NCBI GenBank assembly: GCA_014380825.1
Contig: JACMJD010000246.1
Span: 1 to 13,215 of the forward strand
From: Phycisphaerae bacterium
GTDB lineage: Bacteria; Planctomycetota; Phycisphaerae; Tepidisphaerales; Tepidisphaeraceae
Direction of reading: 5' to 3'
Length of the DNA: 13,215 nucleotides
Each line of letters begins with the position of its first letter. Positions within the stretch are counted from its first letter, which is position 1. The notes beneath the pieces were generated by a model, which had not been told where the DNA came from, did not search any database, and worked only from the letters and a program-made list of their open reading frames with translations. This document shows positions 5,789 through 11,790 of the stretch, piece after piece. Made by a program: the position numbers and the translations under genes.

Positions 5789-6155
5789 ATGGATTGTTGG
5801 CCGAGTCGAGCAGATGTTCGATTTGAAGTTGCAGGTCGCGATAAACGCGCAAGACGTGTCGGCCGGTCGATGTCACCTTCGCGCCGCCGCCCCGCTTCCC
5901 GCCGATCGCAGTGGTCACGAGCGGCTTCGGCCAGCGGCGGTTCATCGCATCGAGCAGCATCCACGCGCGACGATAGCTGTAGCCGAGCTTGCGCGCCGCT
6001 TCGGAAAGCGATCCGCTGGCCTCGATTTGTTCGAGGAGATCCGCCCCGGATTCCGTAAGCATCACGCCGCGATCCGATTCGACCCACACTTGTCCGCGCA
6101 ATCGCAGCTTGGCCGGCGTTCGCTTGCCGCGCTGGAGCGTTCGCTTGCGTGGCAT
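5772..6155 (-). CDS. ModE-like DNA-binding protein without Mop domains
   Basis: This 127-residue regulator corresponds to the N-terminal LysR-type winged-helix domain of ModE, the molybdate-responsive repressor/activator. Helix-turn-helix: about 40-73 (LLEQIEASGSLSEAARKLGYS, then YRRAWMLLDAMN). Wing: 79-98 (LVTTAIGGKRGGGAKVTSTG), where the GGxxGGGAxVT pattern is diagnostic of the family. E. coli ModE is about 260 residues and carries two C-terminal oxyanion-binding Mop/TOBE domains; here the protein stops after the dimerisation helix (RVYRDLQLQIEHLLD). The missing function may come from the separate Mop protein encoded just upstream, 6 nt away. A basic N-terminal tail (MPRKRTLQRGKR) is extra. 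Likely targets are its own operon and the promoter immediately downstream. The Shine-Dalgarno is weak (GAG, 9 nt before the ATG), so translation may be coupled to mop. Confidence 0.88.
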   Translation of the reverse strand: MPRKRTLQRGKRTPAKLRLRGQVWVESDRGVMLTESGADLLEQIEASGSLSEAARKLGYSYRRAWMLLDAMNRRWPKPLVTTAIGGKRGGGAKVTSTGRHVLRVYRDLQLQIEHLLDSANNPFEPYP

Positions 6156-6161
6156 GGTCGG

Positions 6162-6383
6162 TTACTCGTCGCCGAGGTCGGTGGAAACAATCACTTCCGT
6201 CGCCTTAATTACCGCGACGGCCGCCGATCCCTTTTTCAGCTTCAACCGTTTGGCAGAAGACGCGCTGATCAGCGACACGATCTCATGCCCGCCGCCGATG
6301 TCGATCGTGACTTCCGCCATGACCGCGCCCAAACGAATGGAGGTGACTTTCCCTTTGAATTGATTGCGTGCGCTAAGGGCCAT
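6162..6383 (-). CDS. mop: Molbindin, stand-alone Mop/TOBE protein
   Basis: This 73-residue protein is a single Mop (TOBE-type) domain, which in other bacteria oligomerises as a hexamer and binds molybdate or tungstate at subunit interfaces. It has the family signatures SARNQFKGKVTSIRLGAVMAEVTIDIGGG (4-32) and KATEV (60-64). The length is typical of a free molbindin. It starts 24 nt after the nuoI stop and ends 6 nt before the modE-like start, so all three probably share a transcript. Two roles fit: cytoplasmic Mo/W buffering, or serving in trans as the missing ligand-binding half of the short ModE. No strong Shine-Dalgarno is visible. Identity as a Mop domain is very secure; the ligand (Mo versus W) cannot be told. 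Confidence 0.93.
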   Translation of the reverse strand: MALSARNQFKGKVTSIRLGAVMAEVTIDIGGGHEIVSLISASSAKRLKLKKGSAAVAVIKATEVIVSTDLGDE

Positions 6384-6407
6384 AGGAAATGATCTCGGGA
6401 GCGAACC

Positions 6408-6995
6408 CTACTTCTGATGCGGAATATCCCCCGCCGTGGTCGCGAGTTTTCCGGCCTTCACACGCTCGTACTCTTCCTTCACCCACGGGATGTGGCCCGC
6501 GTTCTTTTCCATCCAGAGCGGGATGGGCGTGCGCTGGTTTTTCTTGTGCAGCTCGGTGAACTCGACGACGACATCTTCGCGCGTGTAGCTGCTCAGGTCG
6601 TGCAGCTTGCCCATGTGGATGCAGTCGGTCGGGCACGGCTCGGTGCAGAGCGCGCAGAACAGGCACTTGCTGTAGTCGATCGCGTAACGGAGCAGCTCGC
6701 CGCCCTTGGGGTCGACCTTGCCGGTTTTCTTGTCGATCTTGCGCGGCGCGGTTTTGTCGATGTAGATGCAATCAACCGGGCAGGCTTTAGCGCACATGTC
6801 GCAGGCGATGCACTTGTCCTGCTCGAACTCGTGAATGCCGCGATAGCGCGGCGCGAAGCTCAGCCGCTGCTCGGGATATTGAACCGTGACGGTTTTCTGG
6901 AAGCAATACTTCAACGTGATCTTCATGCCGATCGAGATCGACTTCACGTTGTCGTAGATGTTCTGAAAATATCCGCGAACCGTGGAACTGGTCAT
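6408..6995 (-). CDS. nuoI: NADH-quinone oxidoreductase subunit I
   Basis: NuoI is the ferredoxin-like subunit of respiratory complex I; its two [4Fe-4S] clusters (N6a, N6b) pass electrons toward the quinone site on the inner face of the cytoplasmic membrane. The 195-residue protein has both cluster motifs, CIACDMCAKACP (C62, C65, C68, C72) and CLFCALCTEPCP (C111, C114, C117, C121), plus the N-terminal GMKITLKYCFQKTVTVQYPE region usual for NuoI. The length is normal. It stands apart from the other nuo genes, at least within this window, since the upstream neighbour is divergent and the downstream neighbour is mop. The start at 6995 gives the standard N-terminus. There is no Shine-Dalgarno, but a good promoter lies 12-40 nt upstream, so the mRNA may be nearly leaderless. 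Alternative readings such as another 2[4Fe-4S] ferredoxin are less likely. Confidence 0.93.
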   Translation of the reverse strand: MTSSTVRGYFQNIYDNVKSISIGMKITLKYCFQKTVTVQYPEQRLSFAPRYRGIHEFEQDKCIACDMCAKACPVDCIYIDKTAPRKIDKKTGKVDPKGGELLRYAIDYSKCLFCALCTEPCPTDCIHMGKLHDLSSYTREDVVVEFTELHKKNQRTPIPLWMEKNAGHIPWVKEEYERVKAGKLATTAGDIPHQK

Positions 6996-7006
6996 CGTGA
7001 TGGAGG

Positions 7007-7035
7007 ATTATCGCGAGGTAATGACGGAAGTCCAA
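7007..7035 (-). promoter_or_regulatory. Sigma70-like promoter for nuoI
   Basis: On the minus strand TTGGAC (7035-7030) and GATAAT (7012-7007) are 17 bp apart. The -10 matches 5/6 of consensus; the -35 matches only its TTG. Only 11 nt separate the -10 from the nuoI ATG, so the predicted leader would be about 5-6 nt. Confidence 0.5.
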
Positions 7036-7078
7036 TGGAGGGAATTGCCGATAAATCAGACGTCGGAGCGATGCGTAA

Positions 7079-7294
7079 ATGACTGATCGATTACTGGCGC
7101 GGACATGGTGGTTATTGACGATGTCGCTGATCGCGATCACCGCCAGCGGTGCGATGCTGCTTGCGTATCGCGGAGTCTTCAGCGCGTTTGGCGGCGCATA
7201 CGTGACGAGCGCCGTTTACGTCCTTGGCACGTTCCCGCTCGGAATCGCTTGCTGGTTCTTGTGTCGCCACCGCAGCGATTTGGTCTGCGATTAA
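7079..7294 (+). CDS. Small two-helix membrane protein, unknown
   Basis: This 71-residue protein is not one I recognise. It is predicted to have two transmembrane helices, about 10-30 (WWLLTMSLIAITASGAMLLAY) and 41-61 (YVTSAVYVLGTFPLGIACWFL), joined by a Gly-rich turn (RGVFSAFGGA). The tail, CRHRSDLVCD, holds two cysteines. By the positive-inside rule both ends would face the cytoplasm. GGAG lies 10 nt before the ATG. It diverges from nuoI, and its stop codon overlaps that of the convergent gene on the other strand within TTAA. A 15-codon frame just upstream (from 7035) ends in an ATGA overlap with this start, which may be chance. Clear transmembrane patterning in a GC-rich sequence favours a real gene. 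Confidence 0.6.
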   Translation: MTDRLLARTWWLLTMSLIAITASGAMLLAYRGVFSAFGGAYVTSAVYVLGTFPLGIACWFLCRHRSDLVCD

Positions 7295-7722
7295 GTCGCC
7301 ACGGCAGAAGTGACCACCTCAATGGTCGCACCGGGTAGCGCGACGACATTTACCATCGAACCCACCACGATCGCGCCGTTGTTCAAGTCGATCGCAGAAT
7401 CACCTGCGGGCAATTCGATGATGAAATTCGCCGCAGCGTGCACGACGACGTACACGCCGTCGATCAGCTTCACGCGGCCCTGCACGATTTTTGGTGGGCC
7501 GAAGATGGGGGAGACGAAGTTTCCGCCGCTGGGCACGGTGTAGACCTTTCTCGCCGCGACGCGCAGCAACGCGTCGAGCGGCTCATCGATCGGGCCGTCG
7601 TATGGCACGACGGGCTTGAGGAACAGTTCGTAGTTCGTGCCGTTCGGTTTGAAGACGATCGTATCGCCGTCGCGCTTGCTGGTGACGCGCCCGCGCGTGG
7701 GGAAGTCGGTGATTCGGGGCAT
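7291..7722 (-). CDS. Conserved-looking beta-rich protein, unknown
   Basis: This is a 143-residue cytosolic protein with no signal peptide and no recognised domain. The N-terminal part (MPRITDFPTRGRVTSKRDGDTIVFKPNGTNYELFLKP) looks like a small beta-barrel or sheet. A Pro/Gly linker (VVPYDGPIDEP) and a short helix (LDALLRVAARKVYTV) follow, then a strand-rich half (GRVKLIDGVYVVVHAAANFIIELP, then AIVVGSMVNVVALPGATIEVV). The periodic V/I strands separated by Gly/Asp turns suggest a sandwich or barrel fold, possibly OB-like. It shows no enzyme motif and no metal-ligand cluster. It lies downstream of a long palindrome and the HD gene on the same strand, and convergent to the small membrane protein gene, sharing a 4-bp overlap. 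No strong Shine-Dalgarno precedes the ATG. It is probably a genuine lineage-specific gene. Confidence 0.7.
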   Translation of the reverse strand: MPRITDFPTRGRVTSKRDGDTIVFKPNGTNYELFLKPVVPYDGPIDEPLDALLRVAARKVYTVPSGGNFVSPIFGPPKIVQGRVKLIDGVYVVVHAAANFIIELPAGDSAIDLNNGAIVVGSMVNVVALPGATIEVVTSAVAT

Positions 7723-7752
7723 GGTTGCAATTTAGCACGCTCGTGCACCCGT

Positions 7753-7831
7753 GTCATTCCGAGCGAAGCGAGGAATCTCCGGAAGACGCACGCGTTCGGC
7801 TCCCGAGATCCCTCGCTTCGCTCGGAATGAC
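7753..7831. repeat. 79-bp inverted repeat element
   Basis: Two 27-bp arms (7753-7779 and 7805-7831) are inverted copies with a single mismatch around a 25-bp centre. Each arm contains CCGAGCGAAGCGAGG or its complement. From memory this GTCATTCCGAGCGAAGCGAGG family is common between genes in many unrelated bacteria. Lying 19 bp past the HD gene stop, it could also end transcription of that gene. Confidence 0.75.
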
Positions 7832-7850
7832 AATCCTTGTCGAAGGCGAA

Positions 7851-8405
7851 CTAGATTCCAACTCGTGCCTTCTCGGAACGGATCGCGCCGATGCATGTGC
7901 GGATATGCTCCGTCTCATCCACCTGCATCTCCGCGATCCCTTTACGAATGTCCTCCCGACTCACCGCCGCCGCGAAGGGTTTGTCTTTGAGCTTCTTCTT
8001 TACGCTTGATGGCTCCATGTCGCTGATCCCGGTCGGCCTGACCTTCGCACACGCGACGATGAAGCCGGCCAGCTCGTCCACCGCAAACAGGGTCTTGGCC
8101 ATCGGGGTTTCGCGGGGCGTGCCGCTGTATTCGGCGTGGCCGAGGATGGCGTTGGTGATTTCTTCATCGACCAGCGACTTCTCGCGCAGCATCTTCACAG
8201 CGATGAACGGATGCTCGGCCGGCGTGGGATACTTTTCGTAGTCCATGTCGTGCAGCAATCCGCAGACGATCCAGCGATCTTTCTGCTCAGCCTGCAACTT
8301 CTCCGCATACGCCCCCATGCACGCGGCCACCGCTTCCATGTGGCCGCGGAGCGCGGGGCCGGCGGTCCATTCGTGCATCAGTTGACGAGCTTCGTCGGTG
8401 GTCAT
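7851..8405 (-). CDS. HD-domain phosphohydrolase
   Basis: This 184-residue cytosolic metal-dependent HD-superfamily protein has the H...HD...D pattern: H22 (RGHMEAV), H52-D53 (GLLHDMDYEKYP) and D110 (FAVDELAG). H90 (LGHAEYSGTPRE) is a further conserved histidine. The closing segment, VRPTGISDMEPSSVKKKLKDKPFAAAVSRE, is typical of a widespread small HD family that acts on uncharacterised, probably nucleotide-like, phosphoesters. The ATG at 8405 begins the family's usual N-terminus (MTTDEARQLMHEW). An 80-codon extension in the same frame translates a dispersed intergenic repeat and is not part of the gene. The start lacks a strong Shine-Dalgarno. It is followed 19 bp later by the 79-bp inverted repeat and then by the unknown beta-rich gene. 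The substrate cannot be predicted from sequence. Confidence 0.88.
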   Translation of the reverse strand: MTTDEARQLMHEWTAGPALRGHMEAVAACMGAYAEKLQAEQKDRWIVCGLLHDMDYEKYPTPAEHPFIAVKMLREKSLVDEEITNAILGHAEYSGTPRETPMAKTLFAVDELAGFIVACAKVRPTGISDMEPSSVKKKLKDKPFAAAVSREDIRKGIAEMQVDETEHIRTCIGAIRSEKARVGI

Positions 8406-8437
8406 GTGTTTGAGTTTACCCCGTCGCTTAGCACTCT

Positions 8438-8520
8438 GGGAGAGGAGGAGACACAAAGGCCCTGACCTCGGTTCGACAAGCTCACCGCGGGCAGTCCTCT
8501 CCCGGCGCACCGGGAGAGGA
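8438..8520. repeat. Composite REP-like element
   Basis: Contains GGGAGAGGA at 8440-8448, TTCGACAAGCTCA at 8472-8484 and an 11-bp-stem hairpin (8495-8505 with 8510-8520, loop CGCA) whose right arm ends in the same GGGAGAGGA. It lies between the HD gene start and the RTX terminator, and its core is shared with 3218-3230. Confidence 0.6.
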
Positions 8521-8534
8521 AGTAATACAAACGA

Positions 8535-8566
8535 AACACCCCGCGACGTTGCCGTCGCGGGGTGTT
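8535..8566 (-). terminator. Rho-independent terminator of RTX gene
   Basis: Perfect 13-bp stem (8535-8547 with 8554-8566, arms AACACCCCGCGAC and its complement) and a 6-nt loop. On the minus strand it is followed by a T-rich run (TCGTTTGTATT). It starts 33 nt beyond the RTX stop codon. Confidence 0.85.
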
Positions 8567-8598
8567 GGTTGGTTACCGTCCGTGATCTGCGAACTTGA

Positions 8599-11328
8599 TC
8601 AGATGATCGTCTCGCAGTTGAACAGCTTGTCGAGGAAATCGGCATCGACCGTGTCGCTGCTTAGGCCGCCGTCGATGCGGTCTGCGCCGGCGTCGCCGGC
8701 GAGCGTGTCGCTGCCGTTCTCGCCGAACATCTTGTCGGCATCGGCGTTGCCGTGCAGGTTGTCGGTGCCGCTGCCGCCGAGGAGGTAGTCAGCGCCATCG
8801 CCGCCGTTCATGGCGTCGTTGCCGGTGTCGCCGTACATCTTGTCAGCGCCGGCCTCGCCGTTGAGCGTGTCGTTGCCGCTGCCGCCCTTCACGCGGTCAT
8901 CTTCAGTTCCACCGAACACGCGATCGCGACCGGGCCCGCCGAAGATGTCATCCAAGCCCGCCTGGCCGTAGATGATGTCGGCGCCATGGCCGCCGTCGAC
9001 CGTGTCATTGCCGTCGTTGCCGGTGATGCGATCGTTCTCGGTTCCACCGAAGAAGACATCGTCGCCGGTGCTGCCGGTGAGCGTGTCCGCGCCGGCAAGC
9101 CCAATCAGCGTGTCGTTGCCCGCGCCACCGTACAGGCTGTTCGCCGACGGGTTGCCTTCGATCGAATCGTTGCCGCTGCCGCCGTTGGCGTTTTCGATAT
9201 CTGTCGCGAGCGTGTCGTTCTCGCCGGTTTCACCGCTGGTTGTCGTGCCATCAAGCGTGATCGACAGGTTCGCGCTGCGCGACAAGTAGCTGACCGTGTC
9301 GATGCCTGCCCCGCCGTTGATCACGTTCGCACCGGCGTTGCCGGTGATCGTGTCGTTGCCCGATCCGCCGATCACGTTTTCGGATGTGGCGAAGGTATCG
9401 GTTTCGCCGGTCGATCCGCCAGTGCCGTTCGCCAGATCAATTGCGACCGCCGTCGCGTGGGATTCGTACGAGACGGTGTCGGTCCCGTCGTCGCCGAAGA
9501 ACTGGTCGTTACCGAGCCCGCCGTCGAGCGTATCGTCGCCCGCCGCGCCACCGACGATGTTGTTGCCGGCGTTGCCGACGACCAGGTCATCGCCATCGCC
9601 GCCAACCGCGTTCTCGAAGTTGTCGGCGCTGTCCGATTCACCCGTGCCGCCGCTGCTCTGACCGTCGATGCGGACGGTCACGTCATCCGAACGCGACTGA
9701 TACGTCAGTGTATCCGTGTCCGCGCCGCCGTCGGTGTCGTCATCGCCCGTGCCCGGATCGATGCGGTCATCGTCGTCGCCACCGTTGAGATCGTCGGTGC
9801 CCGCGCCGCCGAGGATTGTGTCGTTGCCCGCGCCAGCGGTGACGCTGTCATTGCCGTCGCCGGCGTTGATCGACTCGGCGGAATCGCCGCCGGTGATCGT
9901 GTCGTTGCCGTCAAGCGCGTTGACCGTGATCTCCAGGAGCGAGCCCGGCAGGCTGCTGCCGAGCGTGATCGTGTCGGCGCTGTTGCTGCCGCTGATCAAG
10001 AGCTCATCGGCGTCGTCCTCATCAACGACCGTCGGCACGCCGCCCGCGGTCACGGTGATATTACCACCGCCGGCCGCGACGCTGATCGTCGATCCGGCCG
10101 AGTCGGCGGTCGCGTGCAGGCGCGAGTTGATCAGCGTGGTCGCCACGTCGAAGTCGCCGTTGTTCGAAACTGTCGTCGTCACGAAGCGCGTGCCCGAGAT
10201 CAGCGCGATGCCCGGCTGCGTGTTCGCGTCCACGCCCGACACGACGACCGACTCGGCGGAGATCGCCGCACCCGTGTCGTCAAAGCGTCGCGCGGTCGCG
10301 CGGGCCGTGCCAGTCGAGTTGTCGACGAACGAGACGACGAATGAGCCGTTCGTTGCCATCGTCACGCTCGAGAGGTCCTGGTTGCCAGTGGTGGTCGTGT
10401 TGCCCTGTGCCTCGGCGACCGAGAGCGTGCCGTTGGCGTTGAATTTCTGGAAATACACGCCGTTGCCCGCGCCGTCCTGGCCGGCGCTGGTCCAGGCGAC
10501 CGTGAACTCGCCCGTGCCGTTCATGGCGACGTCGGGCGAGCCTTGCGCGCCGGTGGTCGTCGCGTTAGCGCCGGTTTCGGTGCCCGCGGCGGCGCCGGTG
10601 CTGTCGAAGCGCTGGAAGAAGATGCCGGTGCTGCCGGTGTCGTCCGAGACGAACGCGACCGCGAAGCTGCCGTCGTTCGCCATCGCGACCTGGTTGCCGT
10701 TCTGGTCCCCGGTGGTCGTCGTGTTGACGACGAACTCGGTGCCGGCGGTCGAACCGCTGGAGCTATAGCGTTGTCCGTACACGCCGAAGCCACCGGTGTC
10801 CTGGCCGTTCGAATCCCACGTGACGACGAACGTGCCGTCGCCGGCCATGCCGATGTGCGGCGAGGTCTTGTCGTTGCTCGCGTCGGTGCTCGCCGTCAGC
10901 TCGCCGCTCAACGGGGCGGCGGCGTTGTCATAGCGACGCGCCTTGATCGCGTTGTGCGTGACGCTGGTGTCGTTCCACACGACGGTGAACGATCCATCGT
11001 TCGCGACGGCGACATCCGGCGTCGTCTGAGCGCCGGTCGTGTTGGTGTTCACGACAAACGCCGCGCTCGTCCAGGCGCCGGTAGCATCGAACGTTCGCGC
11101 CATGATGTCGAAGTTGCCGCCGGAATCGTCCGCCCAGGCGGTCACACCCAAGCCGCCGCGGAACGCGACCGCGGGGGTCTGCTGATCGCCGGTGGTGTCA
11201 TCGAGCGCCGCGCCCAGACCGGTCAGCGGCGAGAGTTCGACCGCGACGGTTGCCGCGAGCAACTTGCGCCCTTCCAGCGTTTCCACGATGGCCGAAACGG
11301 CCCGGCTGATGCGAGTCTTCTTACTCAT
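8599..11328 (-). CDS. Large RTX calcium-binding protein with N-terminal blade repeats
   Basis: This 909-residue exported protein starts with MSKKTRISRAVSAIVETLEGRKLLA. The LEGRKLLA at 18-25 resembles the planctomycete LEPR-XLL motif and replaces a classical signal peptide. Residues about 30-410 hold a series of roughly 50-residue repeats (TTGxQxxPxVAMxxDGSFxVxW followed by a variable turn and GVYxQRF or ARRYD), probably a beta-propeller or similar fold. Residues about 470-900 are RTX nonapeptides (GGxGxDxLx, for example GGSGNDTLN, GNAGANVIN, GGTEDDRVK), which bind Ca2+ in a parallel beta-roll. Three spaced YxSRS/YESHA modules with a strand-rich insert (about 541, 621 and 680) interrupt the roll. 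It ends DKLFNCETII, a familiar RTX terminus. GGAAGGA 9 nt upstream supports the ATG at 11328; there is a strong terminator behind it. Role: surface or secreted adhesin- or matrix-like protein, likely calcium-stabilised; no catalytic domain seen. Confidence 0.92.
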   Translation of the reverse strand: MSKKTRISRAVSAIVETLEGRKLLAATVAVELSPLTGLGAALDDTTGDQQTPAVAFRGGLGVTAWADDSGGNFDIMARTFDATGAWTSAAFVVNTNTTGAQTTPDVAVANDGSFTVVWNDTSVTHNAIKARRYDNAAAPLSGELTASTDASNDKTSPHIGMAGDGTFVVTWDSNGQDTGGFGVYGQRYSSSGSTAGTEFVVNTTTTGDQNGNQVAMANDGSFAVAFVSDDTGSTGIFFQRFDSTGAAAGTETGANATTTGAQGSPDVAMNGTGEFTVAWTSAGQDGAGNGVYFQKFNANGTLSVAEAQGNTTTTGNQDLSSVTMATNGSFVVSFVDNSTGTARATARRFDDTGAAISAESVVVSGVDANTQPGIALISGTRFVTTTVSNNGDFDVATTLINSRLHATADSAGSTISVAAGGGNITVTAGGVPTVVDEDDADELLISGSNSADTITLGSSLPGSLLEITVNALDGNDTITGGDSAESINAGDGNDSVTAGAGNDTILGGAGTDDLNGGDDDDRIDPGTGDDDTDGGADTDTLTYQSRSDDVTVRIDGQSSGGTGESDSADNFENAVGGDGDDLVVGNAGNNIVGGAAGDDTLDGGLGNDQFFGDDGTDTVSYESHATAVAIDLANGTGGSTGETDTFATSENVIGGSGNDTITGNAGANVINGGAGIDTVSYLSRSANLSITLDGTTTSGETGENDTLATDIENANGGSGNDSIEGNPSANSLYGGAGNDTLIGLAGADTLTGSTGDDVFFGGTENDRITGNDGNDTVDGGHGADIIYGQAGLDDIFGGPGRDRVFGGTEDDRVKGGSGNDTLNGEAGADKMYGDTGNDAMNGGDGADYLLGGSGTDNLHGNADADKMFGENGSDTLAGDAGADRIDGGLSSDTVDADFLDKLFNCETII

Positions 11329-11336
11329 CTGATTGA

Positions 11337-11343
11337 TCCTTCC
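11337..11343 (-). promoter_or_regulatory. Shine-Dalgarno of the RTX gene
   Basis: GGAAGGA on the minus strand, about 9 nt before the ATG at 11328. It favours this start over the in-frame start at 11382. Confidence 0.7.
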
Positions 11344-11373
11344 GGAATCGAGCGACAACTGGCTGCCAATCCG

Positions 11374-11391
11374 GCGGCGCACATGCGCCGC
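11374..11391. repeat. GC-rich hairpin upstream of RTX gene
   Basis: GCGGCGCA (11374-11381) and TGCGCCGC (11384-11391) are perfect inverted repeats with a 2-bp centre, 46-63 nt before the RTX start codon. It could be an operator or a structured leader; nothing more can be said. Confidence 0.45.
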
Positions 11392-11578
11392 AGCAACGAG
11401 CCCTGCGAGGAAATCTCAAACGAGAATGCCGGCGAGGACTGCTGAGATGTATCGTCACCCTGATTGCTGAAAGGTTCGCTCGCAAGAAGCCCCTGCTACC
11501 GCCGATAATAAATGCGATTCCAGCACAGTCGCCCGAACGATTGCAGTCTTCAACTCGCTATTTCAACGCGGGTTGCGC

Positions 11579-11596
11579 GAAAAATTGGAATTTTTC
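11579..11596. promoter_or_regulatory. AT-rich perfect palindrome, candidate operator
   Basis: GAAAAATT and AATTTTTC flank a central GG: 8-bp perfect arms in otherwise GC-rich DNA, between two divergent starts. The shape suits a dimeric regulator. Confidence 0.45.
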
Positions 11597-11727
11597 TAGT
11601 TCGCAGATGCTGCGATGAGTGAGATCGCCGTGAAAAACGATGCAGCCTTGAAGGAAAAACGGGGGCGGACTCTCCGCTTGACGAGCGCGGCACACTTCCC
11701 GACACTGCGGCACCGCGCTCACATCGG

Positions 11728-11751
11728 CTCGCCCACAACCGCTCGGGCGAG
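11728..11751. promoter_or_regulatory. Inverted repeat upstream of glnN
   Basis: CTCGCCC (11728-11734) and GGGCGAG (11745-11751) are separated by 10 bp and lie 40-63 nt before the glnN ATG. The position fits an operator or RNA hairpin in the leader. Confidence 0.35.
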
Positions 11752-11777
11752 TCGTGCTTGACTATCATTCAGGATAC

Positions 11778-11782
11778 AGGAG
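11778..11782 (+). promoter_or_regulatory. Shine-Dalgarno of glnN
   Basis: AGGAG lies 8 nt before the ATG at 11791, near-ideal spacing. Confidence 0.75.
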
Positions 11783-11790
11783 TGACATCC

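Larger units (their letters stand above)
11392..11777. other. Divergent intergenic region, RTX and glnN
   Basis: This is the main part of the 462-bp space between the divergent RTX and glnN starts, with no credible gene; the 72-residue minus-strand frame at 11550-11768 is Ser/Arg-rich and unsupported. It holds an AT-rich palindrome (11579-11596) and an inverted repeat close to glnN (11728-11751). No convincing -35/-10 pair was found for either gene. TATCAT (11763-11768) near glnN lacks a matching -35. Confidence 0.6.

Noticed and set aside
4832..6058. 408-residue plus-strand frame over the prepilin and modE-like genes
   Set aside because: Shadow of three well-supported minus-strand genes; Arg-rich and without motifs.
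6417..7082. 221-residue plus-strand frame over nuoI
   Set aside because: Antisense to nuoI, whose two cluster motifs are unmistakable. The last 15 codons (from 7035) overlap the membrane protein start as ATGA, which is probably chance.
8406..8645. N-terminal 80-codon extension of the HD protein
   Set aside because: The extension encodes a composite dispersed repeat and overlaps the RTX gene end and its terminator; the family N-terminus begins at 8405.
8752..11445. Long plus-strand frames opposite the RTX gene (530, 350 and 300 residues)
   Set aside because: They are antisense shadows of a repetitive GC-rich gene: low-complexity Val/Ala/Arg or Pro/Ser protein, no domain, no Shine-Dalgarno, while the minus-strand frame shows clear RTX repeats.
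11678..11706. TTGACG with GACACT 17 bp downstream as a glnN promoter
   Set aside because: The -10 matches only about half of consensus; no better pair was found, so no promoter is called.
11550..11768. 72-residue minus-strand frame between the RTX gene and glnN
   Set aside because: Ser/Arg-rich, no Shine-Dalgarno, covers the inverted repeats and the glnN upstream region.
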